From positions 1 through 33,216 of the forward strand of contig QZKR01000101.1 of the NCBI GenBank assembly GCA_003598065.1: a stretch of 33,216 nucleotides of DNA. The letters are read 5' to 3'. Below the pieces are notes generated by a model. That model did no database searches. It was not told the DNA's origin and saw only the letters and a program-made list of their open reading frames with translations. Position numbers and translations under genes: made by a program. Position 1 is the stretch's first letter, and each line of letters starts with the position of its first letter. The stretch is from Myxococcales bacterium. Its GTDB lineage: Bacteria; Myxococcota_A; SURF-8. Of the stretch, positions 14,029 through 21,813 are shown piece by piece.

Positions 14029-15672
14029 ATGAAGCGAAGCAATGAGTGGTGGCGCATCGGGCTGTTCATGTTTGCCGTTCTGGCCATTTCCATGGCGGGA
14101 TGCAGCAGCGAAGGCGACGAAGAGAGCGATGGCGACAGCGACGGGGACGTGGTTCCCGCCGACGTGAAGGACTACGCCGCGGGCGAAACGATGGATCTCT
14201 CGTTCGCCGAGGGTTCCGAGGAATACCGGGTCGTCGCCTACTGGGCGGCGGAGGAAGAATCGACGACCGGCTACACCCTTTCCACAACGGCCGCCGAGGG
14301 CGCGGACGAGCCGGCGGCGCGCCTGCGCGGCGGTTCGAAATTCGCGCAGCAGAAGCCGGCCTACCTGAGCGACGCGCGCTACCGTCGGATGCTGCGCCGG
14401 CTCGACTGGGATCGCAAGCTGCGCGCCGACGAGAAGCGGATCATCGAAGAAGGCCTCGTGACGGCGGAAGACCTCCGTTTGGCCAAACGTCCCAAGCTGT
14501 CGTCGGAGTGCGGCGAAAACGAACTGGCGCGCGGCGCCGACTGCCTGAGCGAGTTCGATCTCAAGTTCATGGACTTCGAGGGCGGCCTCACGGACCTGAC
14601 GGTGGCCGTGCGCGGCAAGGGCGAGCACGTTTCCGTCGTCGTGGATACGGAGGACACGGACAGCGTATCCCAGGAGGACGTGGACGCGATCGTCGAGAAC
14701 TACGACAATGTCATCTACCCCCGCGACCACTTCCTGTACGGCGCCAGCGTGTTCGAAGATCTGGATTACACCGACCGCGACCAGGACGGCCTGCACATGA
14801 TCGTCCTGTCGCATCTGGTCAACGACTCCGGGGCGGTGGGCCTCTTCAACCCCGCCGATTTCCTGGGTCAGAACCAGAGCGGCGCGACGAACACCTCCGA
14901 CATCCTCTGGGTCGTGGTGCCCGACGCCGAGAATTCGCTCGATTCGGTTTACGGCACGGTGGCGCACGAGTACTTCCACATGATCATGTTCGGCGTCAAG
15001 GGGCTCAAATTCAGCAAGAGCGAGACGCTCTACCTCAATGAAAGCCTGGCCCATCTCGCCGAGGACGCTTCCGGTTTCGGCATCGACAACATCGACGTCG
15101 TCGCGGCTTATCTAGGCAACACCGAATACTCTTGGGCTTTTTCCGGGGATGACGTCGAAGCGCGAGGCATAGGCTTTCTTTTCATGCGCTACCTCTTCGA
15201 GCAGCAGGGCGCGGTGGAATACGGCGAGTCCTCCGGCTCCGATCTCACCGACAAGGGCGGCGCGGAATTCCTGCAGCTGATGATCGCCACGGACAAGGTC
15301 GGCTTCGAGGCCGTGACCGGCGCCCTCGGCGAGGACTGGTCGGCGCAGTTCGGGAACTTCCTGGCCGCCGTCTCCCTGGACGATCTGGAGATCGCCAACG
15401 ATCCGAAGTACCGCTACGGCGCGCTTTACGACGACCCGATCACCGGCCAGCAGATCGGCGTCTGCACGAACTGCACGCGCGCCAACGGCGCGGGCGACTC
15501 GCTGGAGCTGGCCGGTTTGGCCTATGAGGATTACTCCGATGGCTACGAGGGTCTTGTGACCGCGACCGGCGCGTCCGTCGTGGGCGTTACGGGAGACGCG
15601 GACACGGCGATCGTCGGCACGCCCGAGGACGAGACGGCGGGCCTCCGCTTCCTCGTGGTCCGGGTGAAATAA
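14029..15672 (+). CDS. M30-like zinc metallopeptidase lipoprotein
   Basis: A 547-residue predicted lipoprotein. The start is ATG 14029, preceded by GAGGAG (14016-14021). The lipobox is ISMAGC (Cys25), followed by a short DGDSDGD linker. The catalytic region carries H313-E-x-x-H317 (AHEYFHMI), with a downstream Glu at 338 in LNESLAHLAED. This arrangement resembles hyicolysin (M30) and other gluzincin-type peptidases, where the two His and the later Glu bind zinc. FEDLDYTDRDQDGLHMIVLSH upstream of it is also typical of such proteases. An Arg-rich segment at about 105-150 could be a propeptide. It should act on the cell surface or in the periplasm; the substrate is unknown. The small exported protein at 15683 follows after 10 bases, suggesting co-transcription. 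The M30 assignment is by motif only. Confidence 0.8.
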   Translation: MKRSNEWWRIGLFMFAVLAISMAGCSSEGDEESDGDSDGDVVPADVKDYAAGETMDLSFAEGSEEYRVVAYWAAEEESTTGYTLSTTAAEGADEPAARLRGGSKFAQQKPAYLSDARYRRMLRRLDWDRKLRADEKRIIEEGLVTAEDLRLAKRPKLSSECGENELARGADCLSEFDLKFMDFEGGLTDLTVAVRGKGEHVSVVVDTEDTDSVSQEDVDAIVENYDNVIYPRDHFLYGASVFEDLDYTDRDQDGLHMIVLSHLVNDSGAVGLFNPADFLGQNQSGATNTSDILWVVVPDAENSLDSVYGTVAHEYFHMIMFGVKGLKFSKSETLYLNESLAHLAEDASGFGIDNIDVVAAYLGNTEYSWAFSGDDVEARGIGFLFMRYLFEQQGAVEYGESSGSDLTDKGGAEFLQLMIATDKVGFEAVTGALGEDWSAQFGNFLAAVSLDDLEIANDPKYRYGALYDDPITGQQIGVCTNCTRANGAGDSLELAGLAYEDYSDGYEGLVTATGASVVGVTGDADTAIVGTPEDETAGLRFLVVRVK

Positions 15673-15682
15673 GGGGGTTGAG

Positions 15683-16264
15683 ATGCGCATGAAATGGATC
15701 GTTTTTGCGCTGCTTCTGGCAGGGCTTGCCGCGCTTCCGGCCTGGGCTCAGGAAGCCGCGAAAACGGAGGGAAAAGCCGAGCCGGCGAAACAAAGCGGGG
15801 ATGCGAAAGAGCAGCTGGTGCTGGTGGGCAAATCCTATCTGGTGGGCGCCTCCAACTTCCCGATCGTCGAGTTCTCCGCCGAGGGCGGCGCCATGTATAG
15901 CCTGGGCGGGCCGCGCTTCGAGGAGTTGAAGCGCCTGCAGAACATCAAGATCAAGATCAACGCCGTCCCCGCCGGCAAGAAGCTGCAGTACAATCATCTC
16001 GACGTCTACGATTTCGAGATTCTCGACGTGGGCGACGGCATCAAGCCGTTTTACGGCACGCTTCTGGTGTCCGACGGCGTGGTGAAGATCCAGTTGCAGG
16101 ACGCCGGCGAACCGTTGAAGCTGACCGGCAACGAGAAGATCCTGGAGAAACTCGCGGAGGCCAACGGCGGCCGGGCGTGGGTAGCCGGGAATCTGGAAGG
16201 CGCGGCGTTGCGCGTGCAGCGCTTCCGGGTGCTGACCACGGGGGCGGAAAAAAAGAGTCCTTAA
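15683..16264 (+). CDS. small exported protein of unknown function
   Basis: A 193-residue protein with signal peptide MRMKWIVFALLLAGLAALPAWAQ (likely AWA cleavage). A Lys/Glu-rich linker of about 25 residues follows, then a compact domain of about 140 residues with alternating beta-type hydrophobics (QLVLVGKSYLVGASNFP, KIKINAVPAGKKLQYNHLDV). No Cys, no membrane segment and no recognised motif. AAGGGGG lies just before the ATG, ten bases after the protease stop. It heads a set of three small exported proteins of similar size and codon use (15683, 16504, 17050). I do not recognise the family. Confidence 0.75.
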   Translation: MRMKWIVFALLLAGLAALPAWAQEAAKTEGKAEPAKQSGDAKEQLVLVGKSYLVGASNFPIVEFSAEGGAMYSLGGPRFEELKRLQNIKIKINAVPAGKKLQYNHLDVYDFEILDVGDGIKPFYGTLLVSDGVVKIQLQDAGEPLKLTGNEKILEKLAEANGGRAWVAGNLEGAALRVQRFRVLTTGAEKKSP

Positions 16265-16292
16265 CGAAATGATACCATGCCCAGAAGTTGTC

Positions 16293-16388
16293 ATTCCCGC
16301 GCCAGCGGGAATCCATGGACCCCCGCTTTCGCGGGGGTGACATAATGACCTGGACCCCCGCTGAGCCTGCCCCCGCGCAGGCGGGGGC
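16293..16388. repeat. REP-like cluster of three G/C hairpins
   Basis: Three successive perfect 8-bp stems: ATTCCCGC/GCGGGAAT (16293-16312), ACCCCCGC/GCGGGGGT (16319-16338) and GCCCCCGC/GCGGGGGC (16369-16388). The surrounding GTCATTCCCGC...GGGGGTGACA pattern is the widespread proteobacterial REP type. It lies in the 239-bp gap before the 16504 gene. Confidence 0.75.
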
Positions 16389-16503
16389 GGGGGCGACAAA
16401 GGGGAGAGTTTCATTTTGTTGGGCGCCTTGAGTAAATTGCGGGCTTGCAGCAATGCGTTGAGTAAGCAACGGTAAGATTCCTCTTTCGAAAAGGAGACAA
16501 GCG

Positions 16504-16986
16504 ATGAAACGGACCCTGATGCTGGCGTTGATGGCGGCGGTGATGTTCACCCTCGGCGCGGCTTCCGCGCAGGAAGACCCCTTCGCGGGGATGGGCGGCG
16601 GCGGCGGCGACAGCGGCCTGGCCGTGCCCGACGGCTCCTCCTCGATCCGCGCCAAGCGCAAGGCCTCGCCCGACATGTTCGAGGCCCGCGTGGAGAAGGT
16701 TGTCATCAAGGACGAGAATTTCCCCACGGTCGAAGCCATCACCATCAAGATCACCAAGGCCCCGTCCGTGAAAAAAGGCCCGGCGGCGCAGATGAAGAAG
16801 GGCGAAGAGTACCAGATCGGCCTCTACTACGAAATGAAGGACGGCAAGTTCGATTGGGACAACAAGACCAACCGCGAGAACGTCGGCGCGTTCTTCCTTG
16901 AAAAAGGCGACAAGGTCGAGGGTCAGGTGAAGGAATTCAAGGATAACAAGTTCATCCTCGAATTCATCCAACGCAAATCGAAGTAA
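16504..16986 (+). CDS. small exported protein, paralogue of 17050 product
   Basis: A 160-residue protein with a clear signal peptide (MKRTLMLALMAAVMFTLGAASAQ). The mature protein begins EDPFAGMGGGGGDSGLAVPD, a Gly-rich segment, followed by a Lys-rich beta domain (MFEARVEKVVIKDENFPTVE, AITIKI, EEYQIGLYYE, ENVGAFFLEKGDKVEGQVKE). The GDSGLAVPDGSSSIR segment and the following domain reappear in the next gene, so the two are paralogues. AAGGAG is well placed before the ATG. A strong terminator follows. Function and family unknown; a periplasmic location is predicted. Confidence 0.78.
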   Translation: MKRTLMLALMAAVMFTLGAASAQEDPFAGMGGGGGDSGLAVPDGSSSIRAKRKASPDMFEARVEKVVIKDENFPTVEAITIKITKAPSVKKGPAAQMKKGEEYQIGLYYEMKDGKFDWDNKTNRENVGAFFLEKGDKVEGQVKEFKDNKFILEFIQRKSK

Positions 16987-17005
16987 GCGGGCCGAACGGC
17001 CATTG

Positions 17006-17037
17006 AAGGGCGGGGGAACCCGCCCTTCTTTTTCTTT
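17006..17037 (+). terminator. rho-independent terminator
   Basis: AAGGGCGGG (17006-17014), a GGAA loop, CCCGCCCTT (17019-17027), followed by CTTTTTCTTT. Perfect 9-bp G/C-rich stem ending the 16504 transcript, 20 bases after its stop. Confidence 0.85.
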
Positions 17038-17049
17038 CGGAGGCTGAAA

Positions 17050-17835
17050 ATGCGCATCCGATGGATGGCGGTTGTGGTAGGGGTGGGCGTCCTGGCGGCG
17101 TCGGCCTGGGCGGAGCCGCTGGTGCGTCTGGATTCGGTCGGACAGCCGCAGCCGGCGCTGGCGTCGTCCTGGACGCTGCAAGGCGAAACGCGCGCCGTGT
17201 TTGCGGTGGACGCGAAAATCACCCTGCGCGCGGCTCAGGTGCTGGCCGCCGCTCTGCCCGAAGCGAAAGTGGCCAAACAGGGGGAGGGCCAAATCGTTAT
17301 CGACGGCCTGGCTCCGGCGGCGCTTTTTCCGAGGCTTGCTCGAATCGACATCTCCGTCGAAGCGGCGGCGACGCCGCCCAAGGCGGAAGAGGCTGGAAAC
17401 GACGTCTTCGCCGGGCTGGACGCCAAGGCCGGCGACACCTCGCTGGCCGTGCCCGACGGGGCTTCGTCGGTGCGCGTCACCGCCGCGCTTTCCGAAGCGG
17501 AGGCGTTGGCGAGACAGTTCAAGGCAAGAGTCGTGGAAGTCGATCGCGAGCAGGGTTTTCCGTTCGCGATCGTGAAGCTGGAAATGATCGCCCCGCCGCC
17601 CCTTGTCGATGCCGGCCTGGATCTCGCCGCCGGCCGGCGGATTCGCGCCCGGCCGTTTTTTGCGCTGGGCGCGGGTCGCGAAGGGACGGCGCCGCCGCTG
17701 GACCTCACAAGCACCGAAACGCGCGTCAACATCGGCGTATGGTATTTGCAGCCGGGGGATGTGGTCGTGGGTCAGACGGCCGGCGCGCATAACGCCGAAT
17801 TGCACCTCCTCTGGCTGCGCCGCGCCTCAGAATGA
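17050..17835 (+). CDS. exported protein, longer paralogue of 16504 product
   Basis: A 261-residue protein with a signal peptide (MRIRWMAVVVGVGVLAASAWA). Residues 22-115 are an extra N-terminal region rich in Ala and Val that the paralogue lacks. From about residue 118 (NDVFAGLDAKAGDTSLAVPDG) it aligns by eye with the 16504 product: an FAG-x(n)-GD(S/T)-x-LAVPDG-x-SS-(I/V)R core, then FKARVVEVDREQGFPFAIVKLE and later VNIGVWYLQPGDVVVGQT. GGAGG (17039-17043) precedes ATG 17050. The start lies only 13 bases beyond the terminator T tract, so expression would depend on read-through or a promoter within it. No enzyme motif was seen. Confidence 0.75.
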   Translation: MRIRWMAVVVGVGVLAASAWAEPLVRLDSVGQPQPALASSWTLQGETRAVFAVDAKITLRAAQVLAAALPEAKVAKQGEGQIVIDGLAPAALFPRLARIDISVEAAATPPKAEEAGNDVFAGLDAKAGDTSLAVPDGASSVRVTAALSEAEALARQFKARVVEVDREQGFPFAIVKLEMIAPPPLVDAGLDLAAGRRIRARPFFALGAGREGTAPPLDLTSTETRVNIGVWYLQPGDVVVGQTAGAHNAELHLLWLRRASE

Positions 17836-17846
17836 ATATTCATTCA
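17829..17846. promoter_or_regulatory. FadR(TetR)-type operator-like palindrome
   Basis: AGAATGAATATTCATTCA contains a perfect 16-bp palindrome (17830-17845). It matches 17 of 18 positions of the consensus I recall for the TetR-family fatty-acid regulator FadR of Bacillus, TGAATGAMTANTCATTCA. It overlaps the stop codon of 17050-17835 and lies about 40 bases upstream of the -35 of the acyl-CoA synthetase promoter. No FadR-like TetR gene is in the window. Confidence 0.55.
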
Positions 17847-17882
17847 GTAATAATTTTAATAAAGTTATAAGGTACTTATATG

Positions 17883-17911
17883 TTGACACGCGGCGTCATT
17901 ATCTTTAAACT
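17883..17911 (+). promoter_or_regulatory. sigma-70-like promoter for the acyl-CoA synthetase
   Basis: A perfect -35 TTGACA (17883-17888), a 17-base spacer and TAAACT (17906-17911), preceded by an AT-rich stretch (17833-17880) that could serve as an UP element. Leader of about 80 bases to ATG 17996. Confidence 0.6.
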
Positions 17912-17995
17912 TCCCCCCAGGTTTGGCGTGGGATCGAAAGATCCTCGCGTGACAAGGACAACGGTCGAACACAATGGGGTAGCGGAGTTGTACAC

Positions 17996-20200
17996 ATGCC
18001 AAGCGATCATTTAAAGCTCACGTTCACGAAGCTGTTCGAGCCCCAGAGCGTTGCCTTCATCGGCGCCACCGACACGCCCGGAAAATGGGGATTCACCATC
18101 CTGCACCACATTTTCCAAGGCGGCTATCAGGGGCGGCTCTATCTCGTCAACCCGAAGCGGCCCGCCGTCTTCGGCCATCCCTGCGTGAAGAACCTCGCCG
18201 AAATCGAGGAGACGCCGGATCTGGCGGTGATCGTCATTCCGTCGGAGAAGGTGCTGGCGACGCTGGATGAGGTCATCGCCAAAGGCACGCGCGCGGCGGT
18301 GGTTATCACCTCCGGTTTTGCCGAGGCCAACGAGGAGGGGCTGAAGCTCCAGAATCAGCTTGTCGCCAGGGCTCACGAAGGCGGACTGCGCTTCGTCGGC
18401 CCCAACAGCATGGGCATCGTCACCTCCTTCCCGCACCGGCTGATCTCGACGATGGGCTCGATGAAGCCGCGCCCCGGCCGCGTGGCCGTCGTCGCGCAGA
18501 GCGGCAACCTGGGCGTGACCTTCATGTCCCGCCTGGAGCGGCGGGCGATCGGCGTCAGCCGCGGCATCAGCACCGGCAATCAGGCCAGCCTCGCCGTGGC
18601 CGACTATCTCGACATGCTCGCCGACGATCCGAAGACCGACATCATCGCCGCCTACGTGGAAGGCGTTCCCGACGGGCGGCATTTTCTGGAGATGACCGAG
18701 AAGGCGGCGCGCGTCAAGCCGGTGGTCTTCCTCAAGGGCGGCAAGGGAACGAAAGGCGCGAAGGCGGCCAAGTCGCACACGGCGGCCGTTTCCGGCTCGC
18801 ACCAGGTGTTTCTGGCGTCCGTCCGCGAGGCGGGCGGAATCGTCGCCAACTCGATGGACGAGCTGATCAACATGATCGGCGCGTTTCACTCCAACCCCGT
18901 GCCGAAAAGCAACCGCGCCGGCATTCTCACCCTGGGCGGCGGCTGGGGCGTGGTGGGGGCGGATTCCTGCGAGCGTTTCGGCATCGACCTGCCGGATCTC
19001 CCGCCCGACGTCTACAAAACGCTCGACGACATCCTGCCGAGCTACTGGAGCCGCGGCAACCCGATCGACACCGTCGCCACCACCGACATCAGCACGATCC
19101 CGACGACGCTGGAGGAACTGTTCCGCTCGGACGCCTTCGACAACGTCCTTTACCTCGGCATCGCCTATCTGGCCTTCCAGGGCCGGCGCTACATGGACAA
19201 AGGTCCCGCCCACGGCCCGCTGTTCGACAAGATCGGCCAGTTTCTCGTGAACACCGAATACCAGATGCTCGATCGGATCGTGGAATTGCGCAACGCCTAC
19301 GGCAAGCCGTTCTTCCCCGTCGCCGATCTGGTCTCGCGCGACGAAGTGTTCCCCGAGAACATCGTCCACGCCCTGGAGGAACGGGGAATCTTCGTCTACA
19401 ACGCCCCCTGGCAGGCGGCGCACGGCCTCGCCGCGCTTCTGGAAAGGGCGAACTGGCTGAAGCGGGCGCAGACGGCGCGCACGGTGGACGTCGCGCCCGA
19501 TCGCGACGCGCTGGTCGAGGCGCAGCGCCTCGTTCGCAACGCCGTGGGCGGCAAGCGCCGCCAGCTCGCGGAGCACGAGAGCAAGCGCCTGCTGGCCGCC
19601 CTGCGGCTGCCGACGACGCGGGAGAGCGAGGCGGCGAGCGTCGAGGAGGCCGTCGAGGCCGCACGGCTCATCGGCTATCCGGTCGCGCTGAAGGTCTCCT
19701 CCGCCGACATCCTCCACAAAAGCGAGGTCGGCGGCGTCGCGCTCAATCTGGCGACGGACGCCGAGGTGCGGCGGCACGCCGACCGGCTCTTGAAGCAGGG
19801 AAAAGTCCTTGTGCAGCGGATGGCCCCGGCGTCGGCGGTGGAACTGCTCGTCGGCCTCACCCACGACCGCACCTTCGGGCCGGCGCTGGTGTTCGGCAAG
19901 GGCGGCGTCGAAACGGAAGTATGGGCCGACACGGCCACCCTGCCCGCGCCGGTCACGCCCGATCAGGCCGAACGGATGATCGACGCCACCAGGATGAGCA
20001 AGCTGATCGCGCCGTTCCGCGGCCGGCCGGCCCTGGACCGCGCGGCGCTCGTCGATCTGCTGGTGAAAGTGAGCCGGCTGCCGGAACTGTTCCCCGAGGT
20101 CCGCGAACTCGACATCAACCCGCTGTTCCTCTATGAGAAGGGGGCGATGATCGTCGATGCCAAGATCGTCTTGAAGAACGGCGACGAAAACGGCAGGTAA
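17996..20200 (+). CDS. NDP-forming acetyl/acyl-CoA synthetase (fused alpha-beta)
   Basis: A 734-residue cytoplasmic enzyme that interconverts acyl-CoA plus NDP and Pi with acid plus CoA and NTP. Domain order: CoA-binding Rossmann domain (residues 10-135; FEPQSVAFIGATDTPGKWG), two succinyl-CoA-ligase-like domains (about 140-460) with the phosphohistidine site H261 in AAKSHTAAVSG, then a C-terminal ATP-grasp domain (about 510-730; GYPVALKVSSADILHKSEVGGV, LVGLTHDRTFGPALVFGKGG, ELDINPLF). This is the alpha-beta fusion seen in many bacteria; length is normal and no GNAT domain is attached. GGAG (17983-17986) precedes the ATG. It stands alone, with its own promoter and a FadR-like operator upstream and a hairpin terminator after it. 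Substrate (acetate, propionate or longer acyl) cannot be read from sequence; the operator hints at fatty-acid control. Confidence 0.92.
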   Translation: MPSDHLKLTFTKLFEPQSVAFIGATDTPGKWGFTILHHIFQGGYQGRLYLVNPKRPAVFGHPCVKNLAEIEETPDLAVIVIPSEKVLATLDEVIAKGTRAAVVITSGFAEANEEGLKLQNQLVARAHEGGLRFVGPNSMGIVTSFPHRLISTMGSMKPRPGRVAVVAQSGNLGVTFMSRLERRAIGVSRGISTGNQASLAVADYLDMLADDPKTDIIAAYVEGVPDGRHFLEMTEKAARVKPVVFLKGGKGTKGAKAAKSHTAAVSGSHQVFLASVREAGGIVANSMDELINMIGAFHSNPVPKSNRAGILTLGGGWGVVGADSCERFGIDLPDLPPDVYKTLDDILPSYWSRGNPIDTVATTDISTIPTTLEELFRSDAFDNVLYLGIAYLAFQGRRYMDKGPAHGPLFDKIGQFLVNTEYQMLDRIVELRNAYGKPFFPVADLVSRDEVFPENIVHALEERGIFVYNAPWQAAHGLAALLERANWLKRAQTARTVDVAPDRDALVEAQRLVRNAVGGKRRQLAEHESKRLLAALRLPTTRESEAASVEEAVEAARLIGYPVALKVSSADILHKSEVGGVALNLATDAEVRRHADRLLKQGKVLVQRMAPASAVELLVGLTHDRTFGPALVFGKGGVETEVWADTATLPAPVTPDQAERMIDATRMSKLIAPFRGRPALDRAALVDLLVKVSRLPELFPEVRELDINPLFLYEKGAMIVDAKIVLKNGDENGR

Positions 20201-20225
20201 GCGGAGTTTTGTGAATATCAGGCGG

Positions 20226-20254
20226 TCCCCGCTTCGGCGGGGATCGCGCGTTTT
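20226..20254 (+). terminator. probable terminator of acyl-CoA synthetase
   Basis: TCCCCGC (20226-20232), UUCG-type loop, GCGGGGA (20237-20243), then TCGCGCGTTTT. Stable stem; the T tract is short and displaced, so efficiency is uncertain. Confidence 0.55.
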
Positions 20255-20335
20255 ATGGGATGCGGCGGCGGCTTTACGGAACGGCGGGGTGTGGTATGCT
20301 GAGCCGTGTTAGAGTTGAGGTGCTTCTTTAGAAGC

Positions 20336-20430
20336 CGTTCGTCCCGAGTGCCGCCCGAAGGGCGGCGTATCGAGGGATGAACGATTCGTGGTTCGATACG
20401 ATTCGCCTATGGCGAATCACTCACCACGAA
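20336..20430. repeat. pair of REP-like palindromes (CGTTCGTCCCGAG / TTCGTGGTTCGATAC type)
   Basis: CGTTCGTCCCGAGTGCCGCCC pairs loosely with GGGCGGCGTATCGAGGGATGAACG (20336-20383). Right after it TTCGTGGTTCGATACGATTCGCC pairs with GGCGAATCACTCACCACGAA (20385-20430). Both are variants of widely dispersed bacterial intergenic palindromes, here back to back in the gap before the ThiF-like gene. Confidence 0.65.
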
Positions 20431-20447
20431 CGGATTTTCTGAGATGA

Positions 20448-20467
20448 AGCAGGTTGAAAAACCTGCT
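20448..20467. repeat. GAAA-loop hairpin repeat, copy 2
   Basis: AGCAGGTTGAAAAACCTGCT, identical over 20 bases to 9400-9419. It lies across the first possible ATG (20444) of the ThiF-like frame, which argues for the later start at 20486. Confidence 0.65.
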
Positions 20468-20485
20468 ACGACACCAGACAACACG

Positions 20486-21520
20486 ATGACAGCGCCGACA
20501 GACGACCGCTACTCCCGCCAGATCCTTTTGCCCCAGATCGGGGCCGAGGGACAGGCGCGTCTGGCCGCTGCGCGGGCGCTGATCGTCGGCGCTGGCGCGC
20601 TGGGCTCGCACGCGGCGGAAACCCTGGCCCGCGCCGGTGTGGGCCGTCTCGTCGTCGTCGATCGCGACATCGTCGAGCCCTCCAACCTGCCGCGCCAGGC
20701 GCTGTTCACCGAGGCCGACGCCGCCGAAGCCTTGCCGAAGGCGGTCGCCGTGCAGCGGCGTCTCGCCGCGATCGCTTCGGCCTGCCGCGTGGAGGCCGTC
20801 GTCGAGCACCTCGACGCCGGGCGCGTGGAAGCCCTCGTCGCCGAGGCGGACGGCGTTATCGACGGCGCGGACAATTTCGAAACGCGCTACCTGCTCAACG
20901 ACGCCTGCGTGAAGCTGGGCCGGCCCTGGGTCTATGCCGGCGTGATCGGGACGACGGCCCTGACGATGGCCGTCGTTCCCGGCCGGACGCCCTGCCTGCG
21001 GTGCCTTTTCGACGAAGCCCCGCCGCGCGAAGAGACGCCGACCTGCGACACGGCGGGCGTGCTCTCCACGGCCGTCCGGGCGATCTCCGCCTTTCAGGTC
21101 ACGGAAGCCCTCAAGATTCTCGTCGGGCGGATCGACGAGGCGGGGCGGGCGCTGCTGCGCCTCGACGTCTGGACGGGCGAATGCAGCCGCACCGACCTGA
21201 ACGACGCGCGCCGGGACGACTGCCCCTGCTGCGTCCAGCGCCGGTTTCCTTTTCTGGAGCCGCGCCGGCAGACGACGGCGGCGGCGCTTTGCGGGCGGCA
21301 GGCGGTCCAGGTGATGCCCGGCTCGCCGGCGGCCCTCGATCTCGATTCGCTGGCCGGACGCTATCCCGCCGCGCAGATCGTCGCCCGCAACGCCTATCTG
21401 CTGCGCCTGCGCGCCGACGAAGCCGAGCTTACCGTCTTTGCCGACGGCCGGGCGATCGTGAGCGGCATCGACGACCCGAAGCGCGCCCTGGCGCTCTATG
21501 CGCGGTATGTCGGGCACTAG
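20486..21520 (+). CDS. ThiF/MoeB/HesA-family E1-like adenylyltransferase
   Basis: A 344-residue enzyme that adenylates the C terminus of a ubiquitin-like sulfur carrier (ThiS, MoaD or similar). It shows RYSRQILLPQIG at the N terminus, the nucleotide loop G35-A-G-A-L-G-S41, D60 and R70 in VVDRDIVEPSNLPRQ, D129 in DGADNFETR, C187 in TCDTAGVLST, and a zinc site C170/C173 (CLRC) with C246/C249 (CPCC). A C-terminal extension of about 85 residues (ALCGRQAVQV, YLLRLRADEAELTVFADGRA) is a known variant tail in this family. ATG 20486 was chosen because an upstream ATG (20444) falls in a hairpin repeat; neither has a good SD. The cysteine desulfurase that could supply sulfur lies 4.3 kb downstream on the same strand, beyond the repeat island. 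Which carrier it serves is unknown. Confidence 0.9.
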   Translation: MTAPTDDRYSRQILLPQIGAEGQARLAAARALIVGAGALGSHAAETLARAGVGRLVVVDRDIVEPSNLPRQALFTEADAAEALPKAVAVQRRLAAIASACRVEAVVEHLDAGRVEALVAEADGVIDGADNFETRYLLNDACVKLGRPWVYAGVIGTTALTMAVVPGRTPCLRCLFDEAPPREETPTCDTAGVLSTAVRAISAFQVTEALKILVGRIDEAGRALLRLDVWTGECSRTDLNDARRDDCPCCVQRRFPFLEPRRQTTAAALCGRQAVQVMPGSPAALDLDSLAGRYPAAQIVARNAYLLRLRADEAELTVFADGRAIVSGIDDPKRALALYARYVGH

Positions 21521-21570
21521 AAGTCGTCTCAAAACGCGCTGCGACTGCTTGTTAGGGAGGGTAAACGGCT

Positions 21571-21684
21571 CAAGGTGTGCCATGCTTGGAGCTTGGGGCG
21601 TGCCATGCTTGGAGCCTTGCGACAAGCATGTTTAACAGAGCATGCCTGTCGCGGACTCCAGGCATGCCACACCTTCAAACAGGG
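21571..21684 (-). repeat. long palindromic repeat, left copy L1
   Basis: About 85 bp of GTGCCATGCTTGGAGCCTTG...loop TTTAACAGAG...CTCCAGGCATGCCACACC, ending TTCAAACAGG. A 29-base partial duplicate of the left arm (21571-21599) is fused in front. This is the reverse orientation of copies R1-R5 downstream. The region 21521-21894 (374 bp) holds no gene, only copies L1-L3. Confidence 0.85.
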
Positions 21685-21694
21685 ACAAGTGACT

Positions 21695-21796
21695 GGCTTT
21701 GGGTGTGCCATGCTTGGAGCTTGCGACAAGCATGTTTAACAGAGCATGCCTGTCGCGGACTCCAGACATGGCACACCTTCAAACAGGCCAGCCACC
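21695..21796 (-). repeat. long palindromic repeat, left copy L2
   Basis: A full-length copy, GGCTTTGGGTGTGCCATGC through GGCACACCTTCAAACAGGCC. The arms form an imperfect stem of over 30 bp with loop TTTAACAGAG. Same orientation and same loop as L1. Confidence 0.88.
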
Positions 21797-21813
21797 CATG
21801 CAAAAGAGATCTG

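Noticed and set aside
20444-20485. Upstream ATG of the ThiF-like gene as the start
   Set aside because: It lies in the dispersed GAAA-loop hairpin repeat, and conserved family sequence begins only after ATG 20486.
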